Positions 46,801 through 59,811 of a stretch of 64,000 bases of DNA are shown here, piece by piece (positions within the stretch are counted from its first letter, which is position 1; each line of letters begins with the position of its first letter). The notes beneath the pieces are model-generated. The model was not told the DNA's origin. It saw only the letters and a list, made by a program, of their open reading frames with translations, and did no database searches. Position numbers and translations under genes: made by a program. The stretch is from Parascedosporium putredinis (lineage: Eukaryota; Ascomycota; Sordariomycetes; Microascales; Microascaceae), in NCBI GenBank assembly GCA_949357655.1, contig CASHTG010000012.1, forward strand, positions 2,976,001-3,040,000, read 5' to 3'.

Positions 46801-49800
46801 GCGGCGGGGGCGACGACCGACGTCAAGATTTGGGGGTCTTTTCTCTTGTCTCAGTCCCTCAGTCCGCCATCTTGATCTTCGCCCCCAACTCAACTTCCTG
46901 CAAGGCGAGGCGGCCAATGCGTGCTATTCTTGTTATTCTTCTGGTTGCTCTGGTGGTTCGGACCTGTCATGTCGTGCCCTGCCTGTCACCCTCCCAGACC
47001 ATGTCCTCTTTTCTGCTCAGTCTCGTTCCTTTTCGTTTCCCAGCATCCAGCATACGACCGACGTAACGATGCTCAGGGGCTAGAAGCAATTTGAGTCTTC
47101 CGAGCTTATGAGATGGACTCCTTCAGAGCCTGCACCCACACCAATCCCGGTCAAAGGCTTCCAGCCCCTGGACAGATCAGCCAGTCAGGCTCTCGCTCCC
47201 AAACAGGGGCCGGGGCTCGGGCACCGAGCGCCACCACTTCGCTACCGGCCAACAAAAAGACCAGGTCTCAATCCCTCCGTCGAATGCTACACAACGCCAT
47301 CAACGTCAACGAACTAACCTTAATAGTCATTGAACACACAACATTGATTCGAAGCTTTGCGCTCCTTAGGTATTGATCTATCACCACTTCGGAGCTTCAA
47401 AACCGCTTAACGTTACCTAGCTTCACTTCATGCCGCCAAACTGAAGAAGAGGGATAGACAAACCCACAACTTGCTTGTAGATGTGCGAACAAGAAAACAG
47501 CCCATTTGACCTGTTTTGCCTTAATGTGCGGGAAAAGAGGAAAAGCGAAAAAGGGGGATTTTTTCTTTCTTTCTGTCAGAAGCGAGTCCTTCTCCTTGAG
47601 TTCTACCGTTAAGCGAAGCGGGACGTGTAAATCTCCCGCCTTCCCAGGCCGCTCTATAGCGCACTCAGGACGTTTTACTTTGAGGTTTCATTTGAAGGCG
47701 TTTTCTCCCTGCTCTTCTGTTCATTGAACTCGAAAGAGCAGGGAGTTCAACCCGGATTCAAGGTGCCAGAGAAACCAAGATATGGCCTCAGCGCAGGGTC
47801 TTCGGCCAACTGATCGTCCGCCACACAAAGTCTCCACGAGCAGGAGGCAGCTTCTCCCCTTATCGATATCACCCCTCCCGTCCGTCGTGCAAGTGTTTGG
47901 TCGAAAAAAACGTTTTCATTTCCTGGCGCTACACCCACTCCCCTCATTCTTCTTATTTTCTTTTCTTATCCATGTGGCCCATTGTTTAACCAATGGATGC
48001 TTCTAACGTTGCTCTACTGTGCAATATTCGGGTCTGCGAGATTCGGCGAATGCGTAACAGTGTTGCTCATCATTTACAATAGTAGATCAAGTTGGCCTGC
48101 AAAGCTTGTTGCCATGTACGCCTCTCTCCCTCGGCGCATTCCAGTCATGCGCAAGAGCGGGGGCGGCGAGGCGAAGGACGAGTCTTGGTCACAAGTTCGG
48201 ACGATATATGCACGAGCAGAACCAAAGGAAATCTCAGTCATTGTCACTTGCACCCTCGTGCATTTGATGCCCTTCCATCCTCGTGTCGCTTCCGTCACTG
48301 AGACAACGAAGGCGAAGCGAGGAAGGCGGTGACGGCGGTGTGGGTGGCGCTTGACACAATCAAGGTCGATAGCCTTGAATCATAGCCTTTTAACGTTGTA
48401 ACGGGGCTACTTTGATGTGCGTCGAGATCACCATCACCGTTACAGTACAGTTAATTTGGGAGGGAAAAAAATGAAAGAAAGGATCGGACAACTGCGATGC
48501 TACACGAATCCCCTCGGGAGCTAGGAAGGTAAAGGAGGAAAGCAAGAGAAAAGGGTAAAGAGTTGAGATGAGAAAGGAAAAGAAGGGATCGTTTGCTTTG
48601 CGTTGGGTGCAAAACCTGCAGGAAGCGAGAGTTTGGTTCTGGTCCTCGCGCTTTGATCTTTTGGGAGTGGGTTTCTCAAATCTTCAATTCCAACCCCTCT
48701 CTCTCCGAAGCCCCAAAGCACCAAATTCCCTAATGACGGAGCCTCATGGTGGGGCAGAGAGAGGTGAAGAAAGGCCCGTCCGCCCTTAGCCCCTCAACCT
48801 GAACCTCGACTCGGCAGAGTAACTGTGATACCAATCCTCGTTCAAAAGCGGGCTCGGTGGTGAAGATGCTTTGAACATGAGGCGATGTACTAGATGAGGG
48901 GTCTTGAGCAGGAGAATGGTTCGCTTGTAAAGCAAAACAAGCGACTTTTTGGCACCGTCACATCTCTCCCCTGGTCTGGTCAGTCGATGGGAATGGTGCA
49001 AGAGCAGAAGCACTGTGAGAGAAGATGGACAAGGGGAGATGGCGATAGGTCCGAATTCTCCATCATGGGTGCCGGGCCCGGAGCCTATGCTCACGTTTCC
49101 TCGTTTGTTGGGTTGGGGGTGGGGGCACATCGCCATCGACGTCAACTTCATGTCTCCTCCGGGACCTGGAGAAGATATTGGTGGGATCGGCCTAGCCAAG
49201 ATTCTCGTCTATCGCAAAAGCTCCTACGCCATGATGCGCCATGATGTCCCCCTCGAGACTCACTCAACGAGCAATCTCCCCTCGTTTAGGCGGACGCTCG
49301 CCTGGGGATGAGGATCAGCGAAATCTTTACTCGGCTGACATCCAAGCGGCAAGCTACCTGAGGCAACTGGGGTTTGATGCTGCGGTGACGATCTCTCTGG
49401 ATAGAAATTACTCTACAATCTGCTTCGTATAGTTATTATCGATAAGGATTGGAAGCACCGAAGGCTGCCAGGTCTTTCTCGCCGTGATATTATCATGAGG
49501 CATGATTGAACAGTTCACAAAGGTGCTGACTCTATGTCAGATGAGGAAATACGAGTGCCGATACCCAGAACAGCAGCAGAAAGCGTCAATCACACACCCA
49601 GTTGTATCCTGATTGAGAGGTTTCTCGATATCGGTTCTATGCCGAATCAGGGTCCAAATTCGACCTCTTCGATGGTCTCGATTATACGGCTCTCGATCCA
49701 AAGCGGAGTCGTGTTATTACTTTAGTGTCCCTGTAAGGCAAGCCAAGGACAATCATGAACTTTTTCCTCCCTTTCAAATAACAGGGGACAGCCAGTTTAG

Positions 49801-52800
49801 TTTCAAAGGTCCAAGCGCTCCGATCGGCACGCGGCATGAGAGCGATCAGTCCGAATGACGGGACGAAGAGGGGAGGGTAGGAAGGGAGGGGTAGGGTATG
49901 ATGAGGAGAGAGGGAAAACACTGGAGGAGCCAGACAGCCTGAGAAGTGCGGCCACGATAAGAGGATGCTCTGCGCTCTGTTGGCCCGTTTTGGGATGGGG
50001 ACTGGAAAGGCGTTGATTTTTATTTTTATTTTGTTTTTCTTGGTTCTCGGTGGAGACGCTGACCAGGGCTAATGTCTGTGCCACGCCGAGCACCAGATGA
50101 GATTCTGCCTTTCCTGGCGAGTCGGGCACAATCCAGCCCTTCCTTTTTTTCCATTTTCAGGGTGACTCGTGGATATTCCTCCGATTCCTACCTCTCCTCC
50201 TTGGCCATCGCCTATTTGGGTCCTTCTTGGTGGAGACGTCTGACAATGAGGAAGTGGCGGAGGGAGTGGGCTTACTTCGCAAAGAGTCTTGAGGCTCGCG
50301 AGGCCCAAGAGGAGACGGATGCAGGGCCGCCTCGTACCCCGAAAGGGGAAAAGCTAGGGAATTACATGATCTTGTGAGGAGTTGAGCGAGCGAGCGCACT
50401 TGGGAAATGTCGTCTTGCTGTTTGCTTGCAGTTTTGTCCCCGTGCGATGCGCTGCGCCGCGTCGCTACTCATGGCTCTCGGAGAGCGTGGCAGCTCTAAG
50501 AATAGGCACCATCATCGCACAGGTAGCACCCAGTGCGTGTAGGCTGCTGGGAGGAGGGCCACGAGGCAACTTGGATCGGCTCAAGGGCGGAGCGGAGAGA
50601 CCTGTTGGTGCACACCTTTCCTACGAAGTTGGTCGGCATCGGCTCTTGGCTCTTCCAACGTAGGCCGAACAAACCCTCATTCCTTTCTATTCTGGCCCCC
50701 CTTTTGCCATTTTTGCGATCCCGCGCTCTCTACTTTCCCGGGGCACTTGGCCACTTCTACAAACACCCTCCGAGCAAGCCGCACATGTCCAGATCAAAGC
50801 ACGAAGAGAGAACAAGGCCAGCGGAAAGAAATGAAGCATGTGGGGATTTGAAACATAATCTCTCATCGTCCCCGACAGCCTTGGACACGCGGCCGCGCCT
50901 CGAGGGCAGTACTATAAGCGTGGGAGCTTGGGCTTATGGGGGTTTCTCCTCTTCGTGCCGGCCGGCTGCATCGAAAAAGAGGTCGGACAACCAAGTATGT
51001 TGACACCGCAGAGTCTACATATGTAATTGGATTGCTCCGGGGGAGGGCCAACGTCCGAAGCAGCCCTTTCTTGATTTCTGGAAGCCCGGCGTTTCGGACT
51101 CGGGCGCCTCGCACATGGCGGGGACATTGAAGGACCTGTCAAACCCTCTCCTCGCCCATGCGCACCGCACCGCAACGGCATGCACCCGCACACACACACG
51201 CGCAGACCAACGCTTGCACACTTACACACACTCATCCGCACTCGCATACGCAGAAAACCATGCACGCATTTTTTTCCTTCTCCCTTCCCCCTTTCGACTC
51301 CCTCTCCCCTCTACACACCTATGTCTATCCTCCCCCTTTCCGCACCCCTCAAACCAAATCAGGCTCTTTGTGGGACATGTGCAGCTGTAGGCACGGCATC
51401 CCGTCTCCCCAGCAGAGAGCAAAGGGGTCTCTCCAGCGTGGGTGCTAGCCATTCACGGGGCCTTGGGCGGAGCCTTTGTCAGGATGCGATAATCAAGAGC
51501 CTGCACCCCAGGACACCCAGACGCTCTTGGAGGTTTGGAAAGGGAACCACGGCTGGCGAGGAGCGGAAGAATGGAGAGCATCAGGTATGCAAACGCAAGC
51601 AAGCGCGTGCTTTGGAGGTGCGAGACTCGGCGGGGTGCAGCGATTGTCCCATGGATCTCTCATTCTGTCCTCGCCTTTTTGTCTTCTTCTTCTTCTTTTT
51701 GGTCCTTTTCTCCTTTTTCTTTCTCGTCTCCTCTCTCTATGCATTGACTCCCTCGCCGTTCCAAGTCGCATGCTCCTTGGCTCATCCGGTCAAGCAATGA
51801 GACATGGACACACGACACTAGGCCGTCGATCGAAAGAAACAAAGTCAATACATGCACTAAGAAGCGGTAGAAGAAGAAAAAAATTCGCCTTCCCCTCACG
51901 ATCCTTCCCCAATTGAACGGCTGCAAGTTAAATAGGAGCTTTGACGCCGGACGGCCTTGTTTGACATTACCACACCCTCTTTGCGAGCAGCCCTCGCTTT
52001 TTCTTTGCAGGATATCGACGGAGTGGATGGTACTGTCTTCCACTAGCTCGAAAAGTCATTGTTGGTTAGGTCTGTTCCAAAGACTGGTTGATAACCTAAT
52101 TTTCCATGCTCGCTTTGATGGGGGCCTTCACCTGTTCAACTTGTCCTGCTCTAACTAACAGATGATTTCTTTCTCCAGTCTACTCTTTTTCCTCTCTCTC
52201 TCTCTCTTTTCAAAATAGGTTCTGTCCTCGTAGGAGATTGGTAGACGGAATCCGCTCTCTCTCGTCTGCGTCTCTTCAAATGTTCCCTTGGCTCACCCCA
52301 CCCCTCATCCCCTTCCCGACTATTTCGAGCGGGAGAAGGACGGGAACGGTGTTAGAGAGCTTAGCATAGTCCTGCAACCACTTTAACTGGATTCGGCGGT
52401 CTAGGCTTTATCGATATGACGATTGTGCTATAACCCCCGAATCAATTGAGATCAATTATCGCTAGCCACAGCCCACGCCGAGAAAGAAAAGAAAAAGAAA
52501 ACGAAAAAAGAAACCATCTAGTGTCCGAGATTAATTAGTGTGGGGTCGGCACGGTCGCCGTGCCTTTTTCCTGCGACTCGTCTACCGCTCAGGGACGGAC
52601 GGGGCTTTTTTAGCACGTCTACACCATTACACCATGAGAAGCTCGAGCAAAAACTTCTTTGGATGGATTTTCGTTTCGAGGCTTGGACGGCGACCCTTCT
52701 CGCTTGCCTCCCTTTCCTGAAACCCCCATCTTTTGGGTGACAGACCCCGAAGATCTCGTTAATTTAACCATCACAGAAGAGACGCTCATCCACCACGCAA

Positions 52801-53842
52801 CCCAGTTGCTCGCTCTCGGAATACCACACCCCCTCCTTCCCTTTTACTTTGCTCCCCTTCTCGAGCAGCATCGTCTATCCCTGTGTAAATTGAACACTGG
52901 ACATTAGCCCAGGGGGTTTACGCGGTCCGTTTTAGTTTTAATAGCGGGAGATCTCCCTTGCCTACCTCCTCGCCATGGCCCTCAACTTTAGCGAGGGGGA
53001 CGGGGAGGAGAAGGGAGGGAGAAAACCACTGCTTGGGTGGAGTTTTGGACTCTGTCTCCCGCTCTTTCCTGGTGCTCCTTCTTCTTTTCTCTTTTAAGTG
53101 CTTGCATCAATACATTGTAAGGTTGAGTGCAGTGCGACTCTAACGTGCCACGCCTGTACCCTGGGAACCAGATTATGAGGACTTGATGCCGTCGCTGGCT
53201 CCGTGCCCTTTTCCCTTTCCCATCCATGTATGTTCGGCGTATTACCAGCCGCTTTGCGTTCACCTTGCCATCCTATGCCGTGTTCACCTTGCTATGGACC
53301 AACTGCCGTGGAGGAAACATCCTGTGAAGGGTGAACGGGGAAGGGCAAAGGACGGACGGCATGAACCAGGAAGTTGCGGCGGGAAACCCAAGGCAAGGGT
53401 GGAGGGGGTGAAGGAGGGCAGAGGAAAAGAACATACGGCATAGAAGGGACTTGGGATGAAATCGGGACTTGGGGAAGATGGAAATAGAAGAGTGATACAA
53501 AAAGACGAAACGTCAAAAGGGCGAGGGGACGGCAGAGAGAGAAGGCCTTGCATGATGGCGCGGCCGTACAAAACAGGTCGTACACTCGATACCTGCCCTC
53601 TCTTGCTCGTCCTCGTCCAAAGGGTTTTGCCGTCCCTCTTGTCCCGATTCTCGCTGCGGTGAGCTTCATTGCGGAGGCATGGTCCTCCTCCCAGAGCCTC
53701 TCAACAAGGTTGTCTAAGCGCCCGCTTTTGCTCGTGGGGCTCTACCACTGTTTTCAGTCTGTTGGGAAAAGGCGGGACAATTGCGGAGGTAGAACCAAAC
53801 ACCCAAGGACGACTAATAAGCGTGGAGCACGAGACATCGAGG

Positions 53843-53884
53843 ACCAAGCACCAAGCACCAGGCACCAAGCACCAAGCACCAGGC
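53843..53884. repeat. 21-bp unit duplicated, itself three 7-mers
   Basis: Two exact copies of ACCAAGC-ACCAAGC-ACCAGGC. Within each unit the third heptamer differs from the first two by one base, so the repeat grew first as 7-mers and then as a 21-mer. Confidence 0.9.
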
Positions 53885-53920
53885 ACTTCGTGCAATAGCG
53901 CCCGCGACGGCCACGGGACG

Positions 53921-53976
53921 GTGGTGGCGGCGGCGGCGGAGGAGGCGGCGTAGGCGGTGGCTGCAGCGGTGGCGGG
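53921..53976. repeat. GGC/GGT/GGA-rich tract
   Basis: G-rich imperfect trinucleotide tract (GGTGGCGGCGGCGGCGGAGG and following) 36 bases after the 21-bp duplication. Several GG/GGG groups could form a G-quadruplex on the plus strand. Confidence 0.75.
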
Positions 53977-56900
53977 GAAATGAGCGAGGGACGCAACATC
54001 CTGCGATGAAGGGGATCTGTGCGGTGGTGCATGAACATGAACTTGCTCGACTCATGACCTCGAGACACCCACAGATACAAATGCGGATATTGTGCGTGCA
54101 ACGGCGGCGGCCGGGGTCTGATTTTTCTTCTTCTTTTCCTTTCTTCTTTTTATTTTCTCTTCATCCCGGCTTGTTTTTTTCTTTTTTTTTTCCTTGGTTT
54201 CGTCTAGTTACCGACCATCAATACTTCCTTCAAGCCTCATCTCTGCATCATGCAGTGGATTGTCGACGTCTGATCTGTTGTTACTGCGCAAATCGGCCCA
54301 AGGCTAGAGAAACTGAGGGTTTCCATGGAATGAATGGCCTAGTGTGTGGGGAAGTGAGCATCACGGCGGCACAATAGAGGGTAACACTCGCCACCTCGTT
54401 TTTGCCTTCTTCTTTTCCGTGCCAGTGTGCCAGCCTCCCTCGCTTTCCACTTCCCTTCATCCTCTTCATCCTCTTCTTTCTCTTCCTCGCCGTCCTTGTT
54501 GCTTCTCTGAGTGGGGCAAGGGACTGTGCAGCTCATCTCGCGAATATCTGGTATGACTTTGATTACCTTGGTTTGATAGGCATGTCCGAGCCTATGACGC
54601 ATCTCTGCTAGACTCAAAAAAAAAAAAAAGAAAAGAAAAAGAGTCAAGCAAGACTGAGATCTCTTGGCGAGCAAAGATTCATGTAGATCGACGAGTCAGA
54701 AGCGTAAGCCCTCATCCCAACGGGAGGGAGCAATCGACTTCCTTCTCGAATATTGACCCCGCATTAGAGATAATGCGCAACACCTTCTCCCCGCCCGCAC
54801 ATCGGGGGCAGGATTGATTTTTCCATCCTCATGTCTCGACCCCAAACGTTCCATCCTTCGGAGGGGTAAAATGGAACCGGCCTCTCGATCGATGTCATGA
54901 GCCCTAGAGACGCTGCCATGGAAAAGAGAGTTGAAAGCAAAGGGCTAAATAATAAGATGCAGCTAATTAGTGCTGGTCGAGGCAGAGACCACGGGCCAGA
55001 ATAGGTCAAGCCAAACGTCGAAGCGATTGATGGGTGCGTTGGCCAAGTGCTTGTCTTGGGTGCCTTCCCGCTTTTCTGCCATGCTCCAAATGTTTCAAGC
55101 TCAAAATAGCAAGGTTTCATTGGAGCTGTCATTTCCGTGCTGGTCCTGGTCCTCAGATCCATAAGCCAGATCTGATATACACACCATAGATATCGGGGCA
55201 TATTAAGGCCCGGACTTGGCTGCCCACCCTCCACTTTTGAACGGCTTGGGAGGAGGAGGGGGAGGGGAGGGGACACACGTCGCTGCTGCTGCTAGTTAGT
55301 GTCGAGGTCCCATGCCCGAGGGCCGGTGCTGGCGTTGGTTTGAAATTGGCCGTCAGTGATGGGAACGGTTTCCTCATCGAAATCCAACACTAACACGAGC
55401 GAGTGATCCATTCCCCGAGCTCGTGTGGGGCAATTGGATGCCATTGGTATCGCCAAAGCACTTGAAACTCTCAGAAAGGCAAAACGCCCGCTCTTCCTCT
55501 GGTGCATCATTTCACACACTCTCCACTGACCTCCGGCCGAATGTGAGGGTCTACCCTCCATTCGACGCCGATAGAGTTCCTAAACCCACCAGACACGATT
55601 GACTACCCTGGGGGTGATAAGATGGTGCACACTTTTACCACCCTCATCGACATTTCCATTTGCGATTGCGAAAGAGGGTGTTGCCGTCATCTAAACCCCT
55701 GGTCGGCCCTACTGTCGGCCAGGCACCACCCCTCGTCGTGAGATGTGTGGAATCACGATAGCGTTTTGTAAGATTATGGGTGGGCCGGGTTAAACGTTTT
55801 ATCGAAAGGGGTGGAATAGTATTAAAAAGAAACCCCGCCAGGCCTCAATCATTAGCGGATGGGTTTCTACGCTGTTCCCAATGGCGTTCTCGATTGAGAG
55901 ATCTGCCGTCCAATTTTTGATCCGGGGAGGGAGACTGTGGAGGTAGGTGTCCACGGATGTGTCTTTGGGGATCCGTGTGGGTGGGTGAAGGTGAGCAGCG
56001 ATAGGCTTCTAATACCTGCACACATCATTTTCCACAGCCGCACAAACTGGTGAAACAAGATCAAATTCTCCCTATTGGATCCCCCATAAAAGGGCTTTTT
56101 GACTTCAACCTTGATCCCGCGGCGAGGAGAACTCCACACCAGCAAGACCAGATGGTAATGGATCCAACCATGAATGTTAAGAAACGGGAAACGGTTGGAA
56201 GGGGGAGGTGCTCGTCATGAAAGGAGGCAGCAAGTGAGTGAGATGACCCGACCCTCTTGGAACAAAGAGAATTCTGAGCAAGGAGGGCGGTGTGGGCAGG
56301 ACATCTGGACAGGACATCTGTTGTGTGGATGATCCTCCATCGCAAGTTGCGCTTAACCCTAGTCAACTGGCAGGCAAGGCCTGAACCTTTTGAGCCATCT
56401 CAATTGATCGTTTCAGGCAGCGCCTCGGGGGAAGAAACACACATGGGGCAAAGTCCCGGCCACGAAAGCCACAGGCAGAAGCAGGGCAGGTCGGTTTTGG
56501 GCCTAACTCAATACGGGTGGGGTGAATAGCGCCCGTCCGAGCACGCAAAGAGAGCTTGTTCGCAGGCTGCCTGGTGCTGAGGCAACGGAAAGTTTTGTGG
56601 GGTGAGAATCGAGGCTGAAAGCATCGAGGCAGAGGATGCCTATTATTTAATGTATTTTGAGATCTGAGCGTTAGAGTTGGCTCTTCCGGCGTTGAAAAAC
56701 TCCCAAGGACAGTCTTCGAATGCGGGGGAGCTATCATCATTTTCGCCCTTGATTTGGCGGACCTCTCTGAATCCCATTCACTCAGCTGCTTCCGAGATGA
56801 TACTACTATCTTCACTCCTCCCTCGCACCCGAGGTCCGCTTCAGCCTGAGCCTTCAGGCCTAAAACGGCTGCCAAAGTCCGGGTTGCACCTGTTGACAGC

Positions 56901-57083
56901 CGGGAATAGATGCCACTCCTCGAAAGACAAAGCTTCAGGATAGGTTCGGCCAATGAGATGCTGCGGTTCCCAGATCCTGAACAAAGGGACCGACCTCGTG
57001 CATATGATTATGAGAGAACATCTCGAATCACGAGAGGAGAGAGTCTTTTGGGCTGCCACGAAACTCGCAATTGGTCCTTCTAA

Positions 57084-59328
57084 ATGTTTGCCTCTCTGCT
57101 GTCCTTGAGCAGCAGATTCTTCGCAAAAGCCCCATCCAGAACGATCAACTCGAGCTCCTTGATTTCCACTCTACGTCCCTATTCCACTACCGCCATCATG
57201 GGAGCTATCGCCCGGGACCCCAGCACCCTCTCCAACTATGCCGCTTGGCTTACCAAGCACACCACGGCCAATTTCACCATTGATTTCGAGGAGCATGCCC
57301 TCAAAGGCCGCGTCGACTATCGCATCTTGTCTCGCTCCCAGAAGGAGAGCAAGGAGATCATTCTCGATTCGAGCTTCGTCTCCATCAAATCCGTATCCGT
57401 GGGGGTTCCCCTGTGAAATGGGAGCTCAAGGAACGCCACCAGGCCCTTGGCTCCCCTCTGCACATCTCCATCCCGGAGGGACCGCCGAGGGCGATGTGGT
57501 TGACTTGAGCATCGAGCTCCAGACCACAAAGGAGTGCACCGCCCTGCAATGGCTGACCCCGCGCAGACCTCCAACAAGAAGCATCCTTACATGTTCTCCC
57601 AATGCCAAGCCATCCATGCCCGCTCCCTGTTCCCCTGCCAAGATACGCCCGACGTCAAGTCGACCTACACCTTCAAAATCACTTCCCCCTTGCCCGTCGT
57701 GGCGAGCGGCGTGCTGCAGAACGAGAGCAAGGCTGAGAGCGGCGCCACCACCTATGTCTTTGAACAAAACGTCCCCATCCCCTCTTATCTTTTTGCCCTA
57801 GCCTCGGGCGACATCGCGACGGCTAAGATCGGCTCACGGAGCAAGGTCGCCACCGGCCCCGAAGAGCTCGAGGGGGCCAAGTGGGAGCTTGAGAGGGACA
57901 TGGACAAATTCATGGAGGCTGCCGAGAAGGTTGTTTTCCCTATAAGTGGGGCGAATACAATGTCTTGGTGCTCCCTCCGAGCTTTCCCTATGGCGGTGAG
58001 TGTTGTGAGAAGGGAGGAGGGCCTTGTGTCGCAGAACTCAATATAGACCGTTTTTCTAACTCGCACCTAGGAATGGAGAACCCCGTCTACACGTTTGCCA
58101 CGCCCACCATTATCAGCGGAGACAGGCAAAACGTCGACGTGATTGCCCACGAGCTTGCCCATAGCTGGAGTGGAAACCTTGTCACCAGCTGTAGCTGGGA
58201 GCACTTGTACGCTAGCCCCAAACCTCCCTTTTCGTTGGATCTTGGAATGAATGCTCATCCGTCACCCGCAGTTGGCTCAACGAAGGATGGACAGTCTATC
58301 TGGAGCGCCGAATCGGCGCCGCAATTCACGGCGAGCCGGAGCGTGACTTCTCTTCCATTATCGGCTGGAAGGCACTAGGTATAATCCCTTCCCCGGTGCC
58401 GAGATCCCTTTCTTCCATTGCCTCGTTCCCGACGCGGATTGCGCTAACCACCCTCAAACAGAGGATTCGGTGGCGCTCTTTGGTGCTGACCACGACTACA
58501 CAAAGCTCATCCCCACTCTCAAGGGCGGCGTTGACCCCGACGATGCGTTCAGCACCGTTCCCTACGAGAAGGGTTTCCACTTCCTCTATTACCTCGAGAA
58601 GCTCGTGGGACGTGACAACTTTGACAAGTTCATCCCTCACTACTTCACCAAGTTCTCCGGAAAGTCACTCGACTCCTTCGAATTCAAGGAGACGTTTGTA
58701 TCCTTTTGAGGGTCTCGGTGACGAGGATATCACCAAGAAACTTGCTGAGATAGAATGGGAAGGTCGCTTCAACACGCCTGGGTTGCCGCCCAAGCCCGAC
58801 TTCGACACCTCTTATGTTGATCAGTGCTACCGCCTCGCGGAAAAGTGGAAGGATGCTGTACGTATCGATTCATAACATGCTCCATCCCCCAATGCTGTCT
58901 TTGCATTGCAGCTTTACTATTTTCCCCCATACTAATTATCCGCAGTCCTTTCAACCGTCCAAGAGCGACGTTGAATCATTTTCTGGAAACCAGAAGCTTG
59001 TCCTCCTCGAAGCCATCCAAAAGTTCGACCCCCTCTCTCCACAGAGCGTGCCAGGGTCCTCGGCGACACCTATGACTTCCTTGCTTCCCAAAATGTCGAG
59101 CTCAAGGCCGCCTACTATCACATCGCCATGGCTGCCCGTGATTCGACCTGCTATACCGGCGTCTCGGAACTGCTCGGCCATGTCGGTCGCATGAAGTTTG
59201 TGAGGCCACTGTTCAGGGGCTTGAACAAGGTGGATAGGGAACTTGCCCTGCAGACTTTTGAAAAGAACAAAGATTTCTACCACCCCATCTGTAGGGCCAT
59301 GGTCGAGAAGGACCTAGGAACTGAGTAA
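57084..59328 (+). CDS. LAP2: Leukotriene A4 hydrolase/leucine aminopeptidase 2 (M1 family)
   Basis: Zinc aminopeptidase with epoxide-hydrolase relatives. Exons 57084-57995, 58071-58206, 58272-58378, 58462-58857, 58946-59328; 645 residues from the first Met. Substrate-binding GGMEN (about 305-309), zinc site HELAH (332-336), third ligand Glu in NEG (355), with the 23-residue spacing of human LTA4H. The C-terminal domain with SFQPSKSDVESFSGNQK ends in a helical repeat. The first 38 residues (MFASLLSLSSRFFAKAP...) are Ser/Arg-rich without acids, like a mitochondrial presequence; a second Met at 57198 starts the usual cytosolic form. Breaks: G 57401-57405, G 57478-57480, C 57557-57560, C 57938-57940, T 58704-58707 (one too many), CC 59051-59052. 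Every intron phase closes after repair. Confidence 0.93.
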
Positions 59329-59811
59329 GCAGTACCTGGGTACAAGTAGGGTCAAAATGTCATTTGACGAATGTCCCCTAAGAACGGACACCTCTGGAGG
59401 CCTTGGCCCCGAGATCCTTCCCCAAACATTTTAATCTCGGTGAAGGAGAGCGGGACGAGGGTCGGATGGAACTTAGTGCTCATCTATCGTGGGGGCCTCG
59501 AGCATAGGTGTGTGCTTCGGGCGTCAACATTGATGTGCATAGGGTCACTCTTTTTGCGATGGATAGGGTCCTGATAAAGCGTGTTCATCCGTGATTCGTA
59601 AAACGACATGATAGAAAGAAACGAAAAACAATAAAGAGAAAACAATCTCGCTAAACAATCGTGAAAACTCGTAGCACATACAACAGACTTATTCGTAAAC
59701 TTTTCTCGTTCGTATGCAATCATGAACAACAGACATAAAACGCGAGAAACAAGGAAACACAGTAAACAGAAACAATCGTCAAAGAAAACGGCTACGCTCC
59801 TCTCTCCTCCA
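59329..59811. other. Convergent 3' flanks of LTA4H and the Leashin-like gene
   Basis: 483 bases between two convergent stop codons. A-rich toward 59620-59800. No gene seen. Confidence 0.5.

Larger units (their letters stand above)
38042..57083. other. 19-kb divergent intergenic region without recognisable genes
   Basis: Reading all frames I found no conserved domain, no exon chain with credible splice sites, no tRNA and no transposase, integrase or reverse-transcriptase motif. Base composition looks similar to the rest of the window, so it is not an obvious AT-rich mutated repeat block. It contains a CA microsatellite (43837-43898), a 21-bp duplicated unit (53843-53884), a GGC/GGT tract (53921-53976), a CA-rich stretch (about 51186-51255) and many T or A runs. 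It separates the starts of the Uds1-domain and LTA4H genes. Confidence 0.6.

Noticed and set aside
54764..55276. 170-codon minus-strand frame
   Set aside because: No family resemblance, Pro/Ser-rich start and no supporting exons.
56363..56953. 196-codon minus-strand frame just upstream of LTA4H
   Set aside because: Non-ATG start, no motif, no splice logic; lies in the expected promoter.
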